Translations under genes and position numbers: made by a program
DNA from: Blumeriella jaapii
Taxonomy: Eukaryota > Ascomycota > Leotiomycetes > Helotiales > Drepanopezizaceae
Assembly: GCA_009599575.1 (NCBI GenBank)
Contig: VWND01000007.1
Coordinates: 124,001 to 188,000 of the forward strand
Direction: 5' to 3'
DNA: 64,000 nt
Part shown: piece by piece, positions 1 through 10,871 of the stretch
Layout: each line of letters starts with the position of its first letter
Position numbering within the stretch: position 1 is the stretch's first letter
The notes under the pieces: model-generated
Seen by the model: only the letters and a program-made list of their open reading frames with translations
Database searches by the model: none
What the model was told of the DNA's origin: nothing

Positions 1-1789
1 CAATGCTTGCGCTGAGCATTCGTTGCTCCACCCACCCTTTCTGGTCCGATCAATCGAAAGTTAATATCTGGATCCGGACCCTGACAGAGAAGTCTTGGAG
101 GGACCTGGTATATTCGTACAGTGAAGGCGATACAAGCCTGTCGTATCTTCAGGGCCTCTGTCTTCTAGCACAAGTTGATTTTGCAGGTATGTCTAACCTC
201 AATCGCCTTAGATTCCGTCTCCCACTAAGCAATCATCGTCTGCAGATGGGAGAGTAAAAAGGGCTCACACTCAGATTTCTCTCGGTGTCCGGATCGCTCA
301 GTCATTAGGTTACCTAACCGAAACCTCGTCCAAGGAGGAAAGAAGCGAGGAAATTGTAAGGTGTACGTGGACTCTGTTCATGCTCGATAGAACCTTTAGC
401 ATCACTCGTTTGGTATCTCCATCGATATCCTACCACGATTTTAAGCTCCCCAAACCGAAATGGGAGGGGGCTCTTTCGCTTAACCCAAATCATCGGCACA
501 TCACTTCAGAGACCCCCCCAGGAAGCGATCAAGACCTTTCGGCCTTGCTAGTGGGAATATATGCCATGTGGGATGATGTGATACGATACATTTTTACAAG
601 CAATAGCACGACTCCTCCCTGGCAGCCCGGATCCGAGCTCGCTACTATCGAATACCGATTTGCCGACTTTGAACCAGGTCAGATCTTGCCCTGCCTTCCC
701 AATCAATGCCAGGCTAACCCTGGCCAGACTTTTCCACGCATCGGTACAGAGAAGTCAACTTTCCTCGACGAGCGATCCAAGAGCCAGAACTACGGCCATA
801 CTTTTCGTCTTGGCTCTGTTTTCAACTGACTTACATGTCAATACAGTGTTGCGTGTAAGCTATCTATCGTTCAACCCGTCGCAATGTTCTGACAGGCTCC
901 AGGCACCATCCTTTCATCATGTTCATCAAACTACAACATGTCATACGGAAAGTTCCCCCGAGTTTCCTCCAGAAGTCATACAAGAGCTCGCTTATCCACT
1001 CTCGCTGGATCATCAGATTCTTGAACGAGATGGACGAAGCCGGTATGATGCTGCACGACCCGTTCATTGGATACCTGGTCGCGATTGCCGCTACGATCCA
1101 GCTCGAGCACACCCTGAGCAAGCATTCCGATGTCGCAGCAGCGGCTAGACTCAGCTTCGCGAGCGCGATTCGCTACCTGAAGAAGCTGTCGAGGTATTGG
1201 ACCAGTATCCAGGGGCTGGTATGTAGCACACTGCCTACCCTCCCACGCACGACCTAGAAGCACTGACGTGAGCTTCCAGCTCTCGATAGTCGAGGAATTG
1301 GCCGCGAGATTGAGACATCGACGGACGCTGTACTACTCCCAGGACGACTACGACGGCATCCTGCCAGCGGTCGAGAGCGAACGAGTCGGGCTGGCCGGCG
1401 ACGACGCCGAGCTGATGTGGAAGGTGTTTGACTACGCCTCCATGTCGGCGCTGAACGGGCGGCAATCGAGAAAAGCCCCTGACGCGGCGGATGGGATGGG
1501 AGGCCAGGAGCACAACGAAGCTCTCATGACCCAGCCCGAACGCCAGGCAGGGCATCCGAACGGCAACGCTGGCGTGCAGCAGCAGACTGGCCCCTCGACG
1601 TCCGGAGCTACTACCGCACCGGCACCGGCACCCTTGAACTTTCATAACCTGGAAGCACCTCTGAACGTGCTCGAGCAGCAGAATCTGTCACTGTTTGACC
1701 AGCTCCCGGAAGACTGGGCATTCACGATCGATGATTGGACTCTGTTTGGAGCGCCAGGCTCGACCTATTTCTACAATGAAGCCTCGTGA
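1..1789 (+). CDS. Fungal-specific transcription factor, C-terminal part (5' end outside window)
   Basis: This is the 3' part of a Zn2Cys6-type regulator; the zinc cluster would lie upstream of the window. Five exon pieces join in one frame: 1-186, 246-677, 728-854, 903-1218 and 1280-1789, with introns of 48-61 nt. The joined protein shows the middle homology region of these factors (fungal_trans, PF04082): SLSYLQGLCLLAQ, then VRCTWTLFMLDRTFS, then YFSSWLCFQLTYMSIQ leading into HHPFI. The tail is rich in Ala, Pro, Gln and acidic residues and may be an activation domain. The target pathway cannot be read from this part. The gene ends 50 nt from the convergent dehydratase gene, so their 3' UTRs probably overlap. 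Confidence 0.85.
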
Positions 1790-1839
1790 CTGAAGAAAAG
1801 ACCCGTGGGAACATTTTTGATTCGTGTCATTGATGTGAA

Positions 1840-3094
1840 TCAACTGTTACTAAGATATAACTTCAAGAGGCCTAACGCCGACGACAGAGTCATCCTTGCG
1901 AAATCGACCACACTACGTCTCAGGCCACTGAAGCTATTTAGCATCACCGTGTTTGTCGTCTCTGCACCCACCCCCGGCGCCTGGGCACTGTACGTCTGCC
2001 TGTATTCTTGCAGAAGATGAGGTGTCACATCACTTCCACCACAGACAGCAACCACAATCTTCATGTTCCGCCACTCTTCGTCGCTCATCTGGCTGCCCAT
2101 GGCTTTCCGCAACTCGCCATTGTAAACCGCAGCAAGGCCAACCCCACACGAGATCTCCACCAGCGTGTCTTCGTCTTCCGCGAACCGCACAGAGCCCATG
2201 GCGGCCTCGGCATCGCTCAATACCAGACTCGTCAAATTGCTCTTCTGCGCCAGCTCAAAGGCCCGGGCAGCGACACGGACAATGCCCAGCGAGGTTGCGA
2301 TGCTGGTGATCCTCGGCAGCGTGACGTGCTTGCCCGCCGCCAGACTGGCGTTCAGACTCTCAGCGCCACGAGTCTCCACGGCCAAGATTTTCGGCGGCTG
2401 CGGCCGTCTCGGAGAAGGCGTGAAGTTACGCTCGATTGCTGTCACAATGCCCGTGAGGAGCGAGCCGCCGCCGACGCTGCAGACCACGCCGTCGAAGCCG
2501 TCCTCGGCTGCCATCTGCTCGTACACCTCTTCGAACATGGATGACGCGCCCTCCCAGATGACGGGGTTGTCGAACGGAGGCACGTAAAACCCATCCGGAT
2601 CTTTGGAGAGCAAGTTCTCCTTCAGATACCGATCGGCCTCTGCCCAGTTCGCGCCGACTTGGTGGACCTCGGCGCCAAGTGAGCGGATCTTGTTGGCCAT
2701 GAATGGAGACGTGGCGACCGGAATCACGACGGTCGCGGGGTAGCCCATGGATCGAGCGGCGGTGGCACAGGCGATACCTGCGTTTCCGCCCGACGAGCAG
2801 TAGTAGTGAAGGTTTGCAAGAGCATCAGCATCGCGGGCGAGGATGGCGCTTCGCATCAGATGGCTGATGCCGCGATATTTGAAGGAGCCGGATGGCTGGA
2901 GGTTGTCCAGCTTGAGGAAGATCCTGCTGTGTGGGAGTCAGACGGTGTGCTTTGGCAAAGGAGGAGGGGGGGAGGGGGAGGACGAGGACGAAGAGGACGA
3001 GGAGGACGAGGAGGCATAAGACTTACCATCCTGCGGCTGTGGAGAGAGCCGAAGACTCGACGAGAGGCGTGCGCGTCCAAAGGTTTTCAGACAT
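1840..3094 (-). CDS. PLP-dependent L-serine/L-threonine dehydratase
   Basis: Predicted to deaminate serine (to pyruvate) or threonine (to 2-oxobutyrate) in the cytosol. Two exons, 3094-3027 and 2926-1840, give 384 residues. The intron (2927-3026) is a long pyrimidine-rich stretch on the coding strand. The N-terminus MSENLWTRTPLVES is typical of eukaryotic L-serine dehydratases. The PLP lysine lies in SGSFKYRG (K39), followed by the substrate loop SSGGNAG (67-73) and the phosphate-binding glycine loop CSVGGGSLL (about 172-180). No C-terminal ACT regulatory domain follows, which favours a catabolic SDH-type enzyme over biosynthetic threonine deaminase. Serine versus threonine preference is not decided by what is visible. 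Confidence 0.9.
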
Positions 3095-3270
3095 GGTGAG
3101 ATGCGAACCGAGAATCTCAGGTCCAACAGACGAGGCAACCGATTGCGATGATAGAGAGCTAGCTCGTTATTCGAAGGCACGGAATCGAGAGAGAAGCGAG
3201 GTCCTCAGAGCAGAGAAGCGAGAGGAAGCAAGTCGTCCGGACAATGGTCGTTCAGTCGAAATTGGCAGGG

Positions 3271-3293
3271 TAGTAGTAGTAGTAGTAGTAGTA
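3271..3293. repeat. (TAG)n trinucleotide microsatellite
   Basis: About eight uninterrupted TAG units in the upstream region of the dehydratase gene. Confidence 0.95.
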
Positions 3294-3665
3294 TTGATTA
3301 ACGTCTAGCGGAGGGCAGCCATAACTCGGTCTGCCTTCCTAGGACCTCCCAGGGGGTACGGAGACGTGCTAAGCTAAGGATTTAAATACAAAAGTACGAC
3401 CCCGAAAGCAGTTCGTTTTAATACAGCTATTGCTGCTGTCGACTACGCCCTTCGCCGCCCTTTGCGATGGTCCGTCAGTAAAAAAAAAGTATGAGCGTAA
3501 AACTCTGGGTTTAAACCCAAGGATTGTGCATACGGCACCGGTCAAATTTGACCTGTCAATTGCGTGTTTATAAAACGCAAACGTGGTATGACCAATAGGC
3601 CTAAAAGGAAAAATAAAACAAAATAACAAAAAGGCAGAAACTAGAAACCAAAAGGCCTTTAATGA

Positions 3666-3791
3666 TTTTGAAGATTACAAAGTATATACGTATTAAAAGA
3701 GTAAAAACCACGATTGGGGAAAAGCTCTTTTAATACGCATATCCCGGGTCTCTGATCCCGCGGTATCGCAGCTCCTTTGTAATCTTGAAAA
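3666..3791. repeat. Interrupted nested inverted repeat
   Basis: Outer arms 3666-3682 (TTTTGAAGATTACAAAG) and 3775-3791 are reverse complements with one mismatch. Inner arms 3683-3701 and 3725-3742 are also reverse complements with few mismatches. About 32 nt of GC-richer sequence (3743-3774) separates the right inner and outer arms, so the structure looks like a hairpin with an insertion. It could be a decayed miniature transposable element; no flanking target duplication was confirmed. Confidence 0.7.
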
Positions 3792-4718
3792 GCACTTTCA
3801 GAACTTCGAGTTGACGGCGCCGAGTTGTCTCTCGAACGTCTGTTTTATACGCGTTAAACGCGTGTATTCTACCGATACCCTTTCCTCCGTCAAATATGCT
3901 GTCGAGTCGGTTGTGTTCGGTAGGGACGATTATTCGAAGGCGCTGTACCGGGTTTTCGATAGTCGGGCTGTCGATTTTGTTTTCCGCCTTTTCCCTTCAA
4001 TACAATCCTTCTGGAATTCTCAGTAGATATGCCCTCGTCAGGTAGATCGTAGTATTGTGTGCGTAGTCGTAAAAATGGCCCGGATCGCCGGTAAGGAAAA
4101 TCTCTTCGAAGTCGCCACGTGTCGATTGCTCAATTTTGGCTCTCCAGAATTCTCGAGTACAACCACCTTTCGGCCGCAGGAGAAAGATGATTATAATCGA
4201 GAAACTGAAGGTTCGTACCAGGCACCACGTACAGGTATTGAGTCTAGCCCGCGAGGTCGTCGTCGACCTCGCACCCCGAGGGGCGGCGAAATTGGCAGGG
4301 TCGGCACGGGACAGGGTCCCTTATATACCTTTCTGCTCCTGCTTCTTATTTTTCGTCGTTTTCTTCTTCTTCTTCTTCCTCCACCACCTGACATGCTTAC
4401 CTTCCCTACTAAGGACGGACAACACGCAGCCATCCCCACTCTTCCGTCACCGTCACGTCGTCACCGTCCTCGACAAGCGCAGCGCCGTGAAGCCAGCCAG
4501 TCCCTCCTGAGCAACACACCCACCTCCCACGTCGTCACGCCGGCCGGTCCAGCGCGCCATTGGCTCACCTGGCCGCCGTCACCCGGTCACGTGCACGGCA
4601 ACTCGCCTGCCCCCCCCCCTCCTGGACAAGCGGCGACGGACTGTGGTAAACTTTGCTAGCGGCCCCCAATGCCCTGTTGTGATTGGAAGCGAGCCTCGAG
4701 AACGGAGAAGATCGAGCA

Positions 4719-4806
4719 CGTTCTGTACAGCAAGTATTGTACATACAGTAGGTACTGTAAGTAACCTTCGACGGACAGCACTGCACAGTACAGTACTGTA
4801 CAGTAC
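4719..4806. repeat. GTAC-palindrome patch (TGTACAGTACTGTAC-like)
   Basis: Dense run of overlapping TGTAC, CAGTAC and GTACTG words ending in an almost perfect alternation of CAGTAC and TGTAC at about 4784-4806. One of about 17 such patches in the window, all intergenic. Confidence 0.85.
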
Positions 4807-5220
4807 GCTTGAGCGATGAATGGCGTCGTTCGAAGCGAGCCCGCCATCCATACGCACACAGACATGCAAGTCGCCGGTGTCGTTCGCACACTCATCATTC
4901 GTGTTTTGAGTCTCCGTACCGATCTTTTGAGTTGGGAAACACTCTCACACAGCATGCATGCTTCATGCAATTGCAACACTCGACACGAAACGCCTGTCTG
5001 TGCCCGAGGTACATGCGATGCTGTGTACAGTGGCGATCGTGTCTGGAGACACGGTACGATAAGGTAAGTCCTGATGCTCCAAGCTCTCGTGCTCTCTCTC
5101 TCTCTTTCTGGGAATGGAAGGTGCGCGGTCGGCATCGACTTGCAAGAGCAGGTGACAATCCCCTGCAGTGTTTTGTGGAGCAGCGAGGAAGGATGAACCC
5201 AATGTCCTATGGATTCGAGA

Positions 5221-5262
5221 TACAGTATGTACAGTATGTACTGTACAGACTGTACCCTACGA
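5221..5262. repeat. GTAC-palindrome patch
   Basis: Repeated TACAGTATG followed by TACTGTACAG. Same word family as the patch at 4719-4806. Confidence 0.85.
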
Positions 5263-5429
5263 TACGCACGGAGCGTGCCAAGTGCTTCTCGCTCGCACGA
5301 TACGTGCTTCTCATCGCCATTTGGCCGCGATATCCTCACCAAACCGACTCGAAAAAGACGGTACAGGCGCGAAGGATGGTAGGGTCGATAGATGTGCTGG
5401 GATTGCAGCTGCAGGGAGTGCGGCACCTC

Positions 5430-8400
5430 TTACCAGATCCTCTTCAGCATCTCGTACCGACTGATCTTTCCGAAATCCTGGCTCTTCTCCGCCTTCTCCT
5501 TCCCAGCCTTCTCTTTCTCCCTCTTCTTCCTCAAGCCTTCCTGGTCGTCGTCGTAGATCCAACGTCGCTTATCTTCATCAACCTCGGTGACTCCTCCGAC
5601 GCCAAGACGTTTGCCCTCCGCATCGTAGCTTTGATGCTCCCGCCTCTTCATGTGGCGGTATCGGTTGCGGGCGAACTGGAGAAGGAGCATGCCGAGCACA
5701 AGCTTGCATGCCAGCAGAACAAAGAACGCGCCCAGGAAGAACACGAGCATGGTGAGTGCTGCGATAGCATCGTCCGCGCTAGGTAGGTACCACGAATTGG
5801 TCGCCAGCGGGTCCGGGATGCCAAAGGTCGAGCGGCCCAAGGCCTTGCGAATGATGGTATCAAAGTGTTCCAGGGCGGCAGTCGTGGCGGGAGAAGTGGT
5901 CGCGGATTCGACCGACAGTTCGGTCGCGGGCGATGGGACTGGGGCTGGGAGATGAGTGGCGAGGAACATGTGGTAGGTTTGCATCGAGGATCGGATGAAC
6001 AGGCACGAGAGTGGGATGACAGGCAACCCGAGACGTTTGATCAAATTCTGGTTGACGAATGCCTGCAGAGGAGTTAGCCCGTTCTGTGTACACAGCAGCT
6101 TAAGACTTACATTCGTGTAGTAGTCCTTAGCGAGAACGTCCAGATAGCGCTGATAGACGGCCGGCTTGACGTTGTTGAATTTACTGATGTACGCGTGTTT
6201 GATCCAATCCACTAACATCTCGCTTCCGATGACCAAGAGAAAAGGGGTCAGAACCTCTCCGGACCAACTAGGAAGAATAGTGAAGCTGCTTGGAAAGATG
6301 GAACTGCTCCGAGTCGATGTGCTTTCCCCAACTAAATCGCCGTCGGATCCGCCGATGATGCTTAGGCCACCCACTTCAACAATGTTGCGCAGGGCAATAA
6401 TGATCAGCATAAGCCACAGCTGAAACCGTTCGACAATATCAGCGCAAGTCAGCTGGAAGAGATTGTCCTTCTCGATCCTCTTGAATACCGTTGATTTGAC
6501 CTCAACGAATTGATTGGATATTAGAAGGGTGAGTAGCGCGTTGGAGTACGAATTGACAGCCACGTTCAAAGCGATGACTTGATAGAATAAGGCAGTTGCA
6601 TGCGTAACGTTGTAAATGAGCGCCAGGACAAACATGCCCATAGGCCGCTGGACCTTGCTTCGTCCGTCTGCATTCCGCTCCAAGGTCTCATTTGAAAACA
6701 GACACTCAAAAATATCTTGTCCTAGGGCAGCAAGGAGTTTGTCACAGACCTGTTGAAGAATCAGCAACGGCCGCGAGGGATTTGACGTCCTTCTTACTTC
6801 AAGAGCATTGAAAATGACGTAGAGTTTGATTGCGGATTGCCCTCGGATGCTGTGATACATCCTGCTAGCGTCCAGCTTCATGAGGATGACACAACTACAA
6901 ATAATGACTGCTCCCTGAAGGAGGTCTGCTTTGTTATAAGATGAAAGAGTTGATGGCTGAGATTTCGTCCGTCTGTGCCTGCGACCCCATCCCTGTCTCG
7001 GTTTTCGCTCGATTTCAATTCTCGGCCGCTCTGCATTTGAGGTCGGAGCTCCAAGTTCGGCTTTTCTCCCAGACTGCGACTGGTGGGAGGCTGATTTGCG
7101 GCTCGCCCTAGATGCGCTCCGTGATCTATCTTCCAAGCTCACTTCCTCGCCGGCCTCGTTGGCGATGCCAAAATCGTCCTGACCCGTGATAGATGAACCC
7201 GGCAATGAACCTCGCCTCTTTGGCAGTAGTCTGGCCCCACCACTGAATCAACACTCCGGCTGCCTTACAAAAGCGCAAGGGCAAAATGGTGAAGGTGTGC
7301 AACCAGGCATCTAGACATGCCATCGATCCGAAGTAGAGAGTCTGCTCTAACTGTGGGGGGAGCAAGAGGAAGTTCAACAAACGCTCAAATTTAATTTTCG
7401 ACGATTCATAAGGAAATTCGCTTGACGCTGAACGGTAGATGTACAGCGGGGATGGTCGTGTTGAAGACAACTCGAGCTGTAGATATGTTGGTATCGACAT
7501 CGGAGGAATGGGCATGGATTGCGGTAAAGGCGACGGTGAACCCGAACCTGGTTGCCTCCTACTGTTTTGCAACTTCGATGAGACTTGGTCAAGATCCAAC
7601 GGGTCAGGGCGCATGCCCGGTGGAAGTTGTTTACCAAACGGCTGAGTTTGCTGTGCTTGGTTACCGGTGGTGTATTTGCTCGTCGCCGGAGGGGTTGAAA
7701 CAGCACGTGAATGGTGACCCTTCCGCCGAGTAGGAGGTGTGTTTAAACGGGTCTCGCTGGCGCTGACTCGACGATCCCCGTGAGCCTCTGGCTCAACCAC
7801 CGTCGTTTCAGAAGCACTGGTTTTTCTGGTCCTCTTATTCCAGCTGTCCACATCCAGAATTGAACTGTCCGGCAACGAGGCTCTTCTGTCGATGACTGGC
7901 GAAGGATCGAGGGAAGACTGGGCTGATGCAATCATTCTGGCGGGCGATGCCACAGGAAGAGACTCTGGCGCGGATGTCAACTCTGCTACTTCAGCAGCGG
8001 TGAGCTTCAGGACTTCGCCGTTGTCATGGTTGACTGAATGTTTGCGCGGCCTTCTTTCCTTTTCTTCTACCGGCCGCTCTGATCCGGTTGCCGGTTGAGG
8101 ATCGCCTCCATTGACCTTGGAAATGGATGCTTTCCGAGGCTTTTTGATGCTCTCTTCTGGAATATCATGAAGTTCATGAGGGCATGGACTCTTCGAAATG
8201 GGTGAAGCAAGTGCGAGGCCCGATTCATCGCTCCCTTCAGTGGGGGGGTCGGTAGTGAAAGGCTTCTCAAGCGTTGCACCGGAGTGCTTTCGCTCGTGAG
8301 GCGACGACGACAACGCACCGGCATGGCCCACCGAAGAACCCGCGACAACGACAGATTGAGAAGGTCCTTGCGAAAGAGGCGAAGGCGAGCTTGAAGGTGA

Positions 8401-8577
8401 AAGCGAAGGCGAAGGCGACGGCGAGGGAAGCTGACTCGGCTGCTGGACAGCCAGGGCGAAGCCCGGAGCAGAGAGAGAACCATTCAGGCTGTCATCACGT
8501 GACCCGGACCCCGTGGTTTCGGCTGGATCCTGATGTCCCTCCTCGATGCTGGGGTCTGACTCCACGATTGACACCAT
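5430..8577 (-). CDS. TAPT1/Emp65-family ER membrane protein
   Basis: Member of the eukaryotic TAPT1 (DUF747) family; the yeast relative Emp65 acts with Slp1 in ER protein folding. Inferred exons 8577-7143, 7030-6798, 6749-6111 and 6062-5430 give 979 residues in one frame. The first about 320 residues are disordered and Ser/Pro-rich. The conserved core includes DASRMYHSIRGQSAIKLYV, LGQDIFECLFSNETLERNA and NAVNSYSNALLTLL-like segments with several hydrophobic spans. The C-terminus ends YEMLKRIW and is preceded by a Lys/Glu-rich stretch. Two 48-nt introns (6750-6797, 6063-6110) are in frame and stop-free, so only family conservation reveals them. The 112-nt intron 7031-7142 is inferred from frame change plus GTGAGC/GCAG signals. 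Confidence 0.85.
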
Positions 8578-9231
8578 CCCCAGGACGTTTGCGGGCTGGT
8601 CATCGGCAAATCGAAATCCGATGGAGGATGGCGTGTGGGATGTCGTGGAGGTCGACGAGAGTGTCCGAGTCCCGAAGGATGAAACGGACCAACTTGCAAA
8701 TTGGGCCCCACAAATTCCCTCGCTTGCGCGGGCATTAGTACCGTGCCAAGGTCAACAACCCCTTTTACTCCTCGGTGTCGGCTCTTGGTTCTTTGTTGAC
8801 TTTGACGGCACCGAAAGTACTGTATAGGTATGGACAGTACAGTAAGCCTTCATCGCAAGATGCTGCTTGTGTTGCTCTACGAAATCGTGACTACCATCGG
8901 TGAGCGGGTGACGACCAAGCCCGATCACGTGTTCCATCTACCATTCTTCCCTCCATCTGGAATGCCGTGCTGTGCTTCCGAGCATCTGACTGGAATGCAA
9001 CAACTAGTTAAGATGAGTCGCCATGTCTTCTTTGCAGCTGGCCGCCAGCCCTGATCTCCCCTCGGTCGTCCAGCTGCACTCGTCATGTCGGTGAAATACA
9101 GAGAAGTCGCGCCGTGTGCGTACGCGGGTTCGTCCCCAGTTCGTCAAGAGACCCGAAAGCCGTGCTAACGTGTCTTCTGTCAAGGAGTCCAATGCGAGTG
9201 CGTATCTCTCGCTCCAAAAGTCTAGCCATCG
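8578..9231. other. Intergenic promoter region with GTAC patch
   Basis: Upstream of the TAPT1-like gene. It contains a short GTAC-palindrome patch at 8816-8846. The 5' exon of the neighbouring dienelactone-hydrolase-like gene may lie here, but I could not place it. Confidence 0.5.
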
Positions 9232-10191
9232 TTGCCATGGCTGACAACGCGCGGTGGTAGAGGGCAGCCCCGGTATGCAGACATCGAGATCCCGCAAGCA
9301 GGCAGTGGCACGTTTGCCTACGTCGCCGAAGCCCACGGGCACTACGTCGCGAAGAACGACGGCTTGGCTGTGGTGGTGGTCTCCGACGAGCATGGGCTGT
9401 GGCATAGCAGTCGCCTCTTGGCCGATCAGTTCGCCGCTGTAAGATGCCAGGTCCCACGCGATCCGCCTCGTCGAGGTCTTGCTGACGCTCCACATGGGCT
9501 GGCTATCTGACCATCGTGCCTGACCATGCAAACAGGAGGACGGCACAGGGTCGTGCGATCACCCGTAAGCCACTTCCAACGGCGAAACTCCGTTCTACCT
9601 GCCTGCTGATCGGTTGTGCCTCTGCTAGGTGCTCCTCACACGTGGGATAAAGACTTGTCTCGCGCGAGAATCGCGGCGGCCCTTGCCTATCTCAAAGAAC
9701 AGAGAGGGGTGACCAAGATTGCTGCCGCTGGATAGTACGTTACTGCGGCCGAAACCCGAACGCACCGTCGTGTCTCCTTCATTCAACACCTACACGGACA
9801 CGGAGATCCTCGCTAACAGCCTTCCCAACCCAGTGGAATCGGCGCAAACGCCGTGGTGGATCGACTGACGCTGGGCGGTTGCATCTGCGGCTTCATCGCC
9901 ACGCCCGTGTGGGAAGGCGACCCTCTGACGAGGTTGCTCGGAATGATCGTAGTGCCAGTGAGCGTCGCTTTGGCCGACGAGGACCCCAAACTGGACACGA
10001 CCATGCGCAACGCGATCGAGAGCCACGTGAAGGGGACGGCGCAGCCGTACCAGATCACGCTCTACAGCCATGTGCCGGCTGGCTTTGCCAGCAACCGCGC
10101 CGTTTCGACCAAGGCCGAGGTGTTCGCCAAGAAGCAGGCGTTCGTCCAGGCTCTGCAGTGGTTCGAGGAGCATTTCCACAATGGGCAATAA
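9232..10191 (+). pseudogene. Dienelactone-hydrolase-like gene, probably degenerate
   Basis: Pieces of an alpha/beta-hydrolase of the dienelactone hydrolase family are visible: 9232-9438 (SDEHGLWHSSRLLADQFAA), about 9498-9564 (GYLTIVPD), 9629-9734 (IAAALAYLKEQRGVTKIAAA) and 9834-10191 (end of protein). The last two introns (9565-9628, 9735-9833) splice cleanly. The first does not: after the GTAAGA donor at 9439 no AG acceptor precedes the GYLTIVPD exon. The nucleophile motif, normally GYCFGG, reads GYGIGA (Cys lost), and the catalytic His motif, normally SHGFA, reads PAGFA (His lost). The acidic residue region ADED remains. Start unknown. Either a pseudogene or a non-catalytic relative. Confidence 0.6.
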
Positions 10192-10871
10192 AGGTGTGGG
10201 CGCGCGTGGCGTTGATGAGTGGAGAGGGGGTATTGATTGTGATCTACTTTCCGTGAATTGGACTTTGCTTCCGACGTATTGGAGATGGAACTCGCTTGGA
10301 TCACTGTTTCCTCGACTTAAATTCGATTCTTCTGAAGTGATGGTTGTTGCCAAACAACTTGATACGTGTGTGAAGGCTTCCCCTGAGATGCTTCTGTTGT
10401 AACTCTATCTACGTGCTGGCGTCGCGAGGAACTCTGACCGTCTTCGACTCGCAGTGATATGTTCAAGCAATTGACTTGTTCAATGCAACAGAGTGGAGGA
10501 TGGATGTGAGGTGTGACGCCTCCCTCCGGGACAGAGCGAGAGTGATATATTGTACCTGTTCAAGATCGCACCCCATTACTGATCCGTCAAAGTGAGGAGC
10601 CGAATCAACTGCTATTTTTCTTGCATTGACAAAACCCACAGCCGAAGCACCTATTGCCTAGCAACCGAAGCTCCCATATCTAAACTTCTCGTTTCCGTGA
10701 TCTTTTCGCCCCCATCCATTTTAGGGTATCCGCCATGCAAGAGCAAAGAACCGAACGAAGCACCAAAGAGCAATACCTCGCCGTATGATATCTGAGTCTC
10801 AATCTGAACGCCACGCTAATTTATCAAATCACCTACGATCACAGCCCCACCCTTCCCCTTAAAGATCATCC
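10192..10871. other. Convergent intergenic region, nothing recognised
   Basis: Shared 3' flank of the hydrolase-like gene and DUG2. Only short open frames without recognisable domains. Confidence 0.6.

Larger units (their letters stand above)
3095..5429. other. Intergenic, repeat-bearing, no gene recognised
   Basis: Between the dehydratase start and the 3' end of the TAPT1-like gene I see no supportable gene. It holds a GTA microsatellite, an interrupted inverted repeat (3666-3791), AT-rich low-complexity DNA to about 4060, pyrimidine-rich DNA at 4330-4390 and GTAC-palindrome patches at 4719-4806 and 5221-5262. Open frames here are short, overlap on both strands and have no recognisable domain. 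Confidence 0.6.

Noticed and set aside
1953..2587. Open + frames opposite the dehydratase
   Set aside because: Shadows of a well-supported PLP-enzyme coding strand.
4656..5426. 256-codon - frame in the intergenic region
   Set aside because: Composition follows GTAC repeats and no domain is visible.
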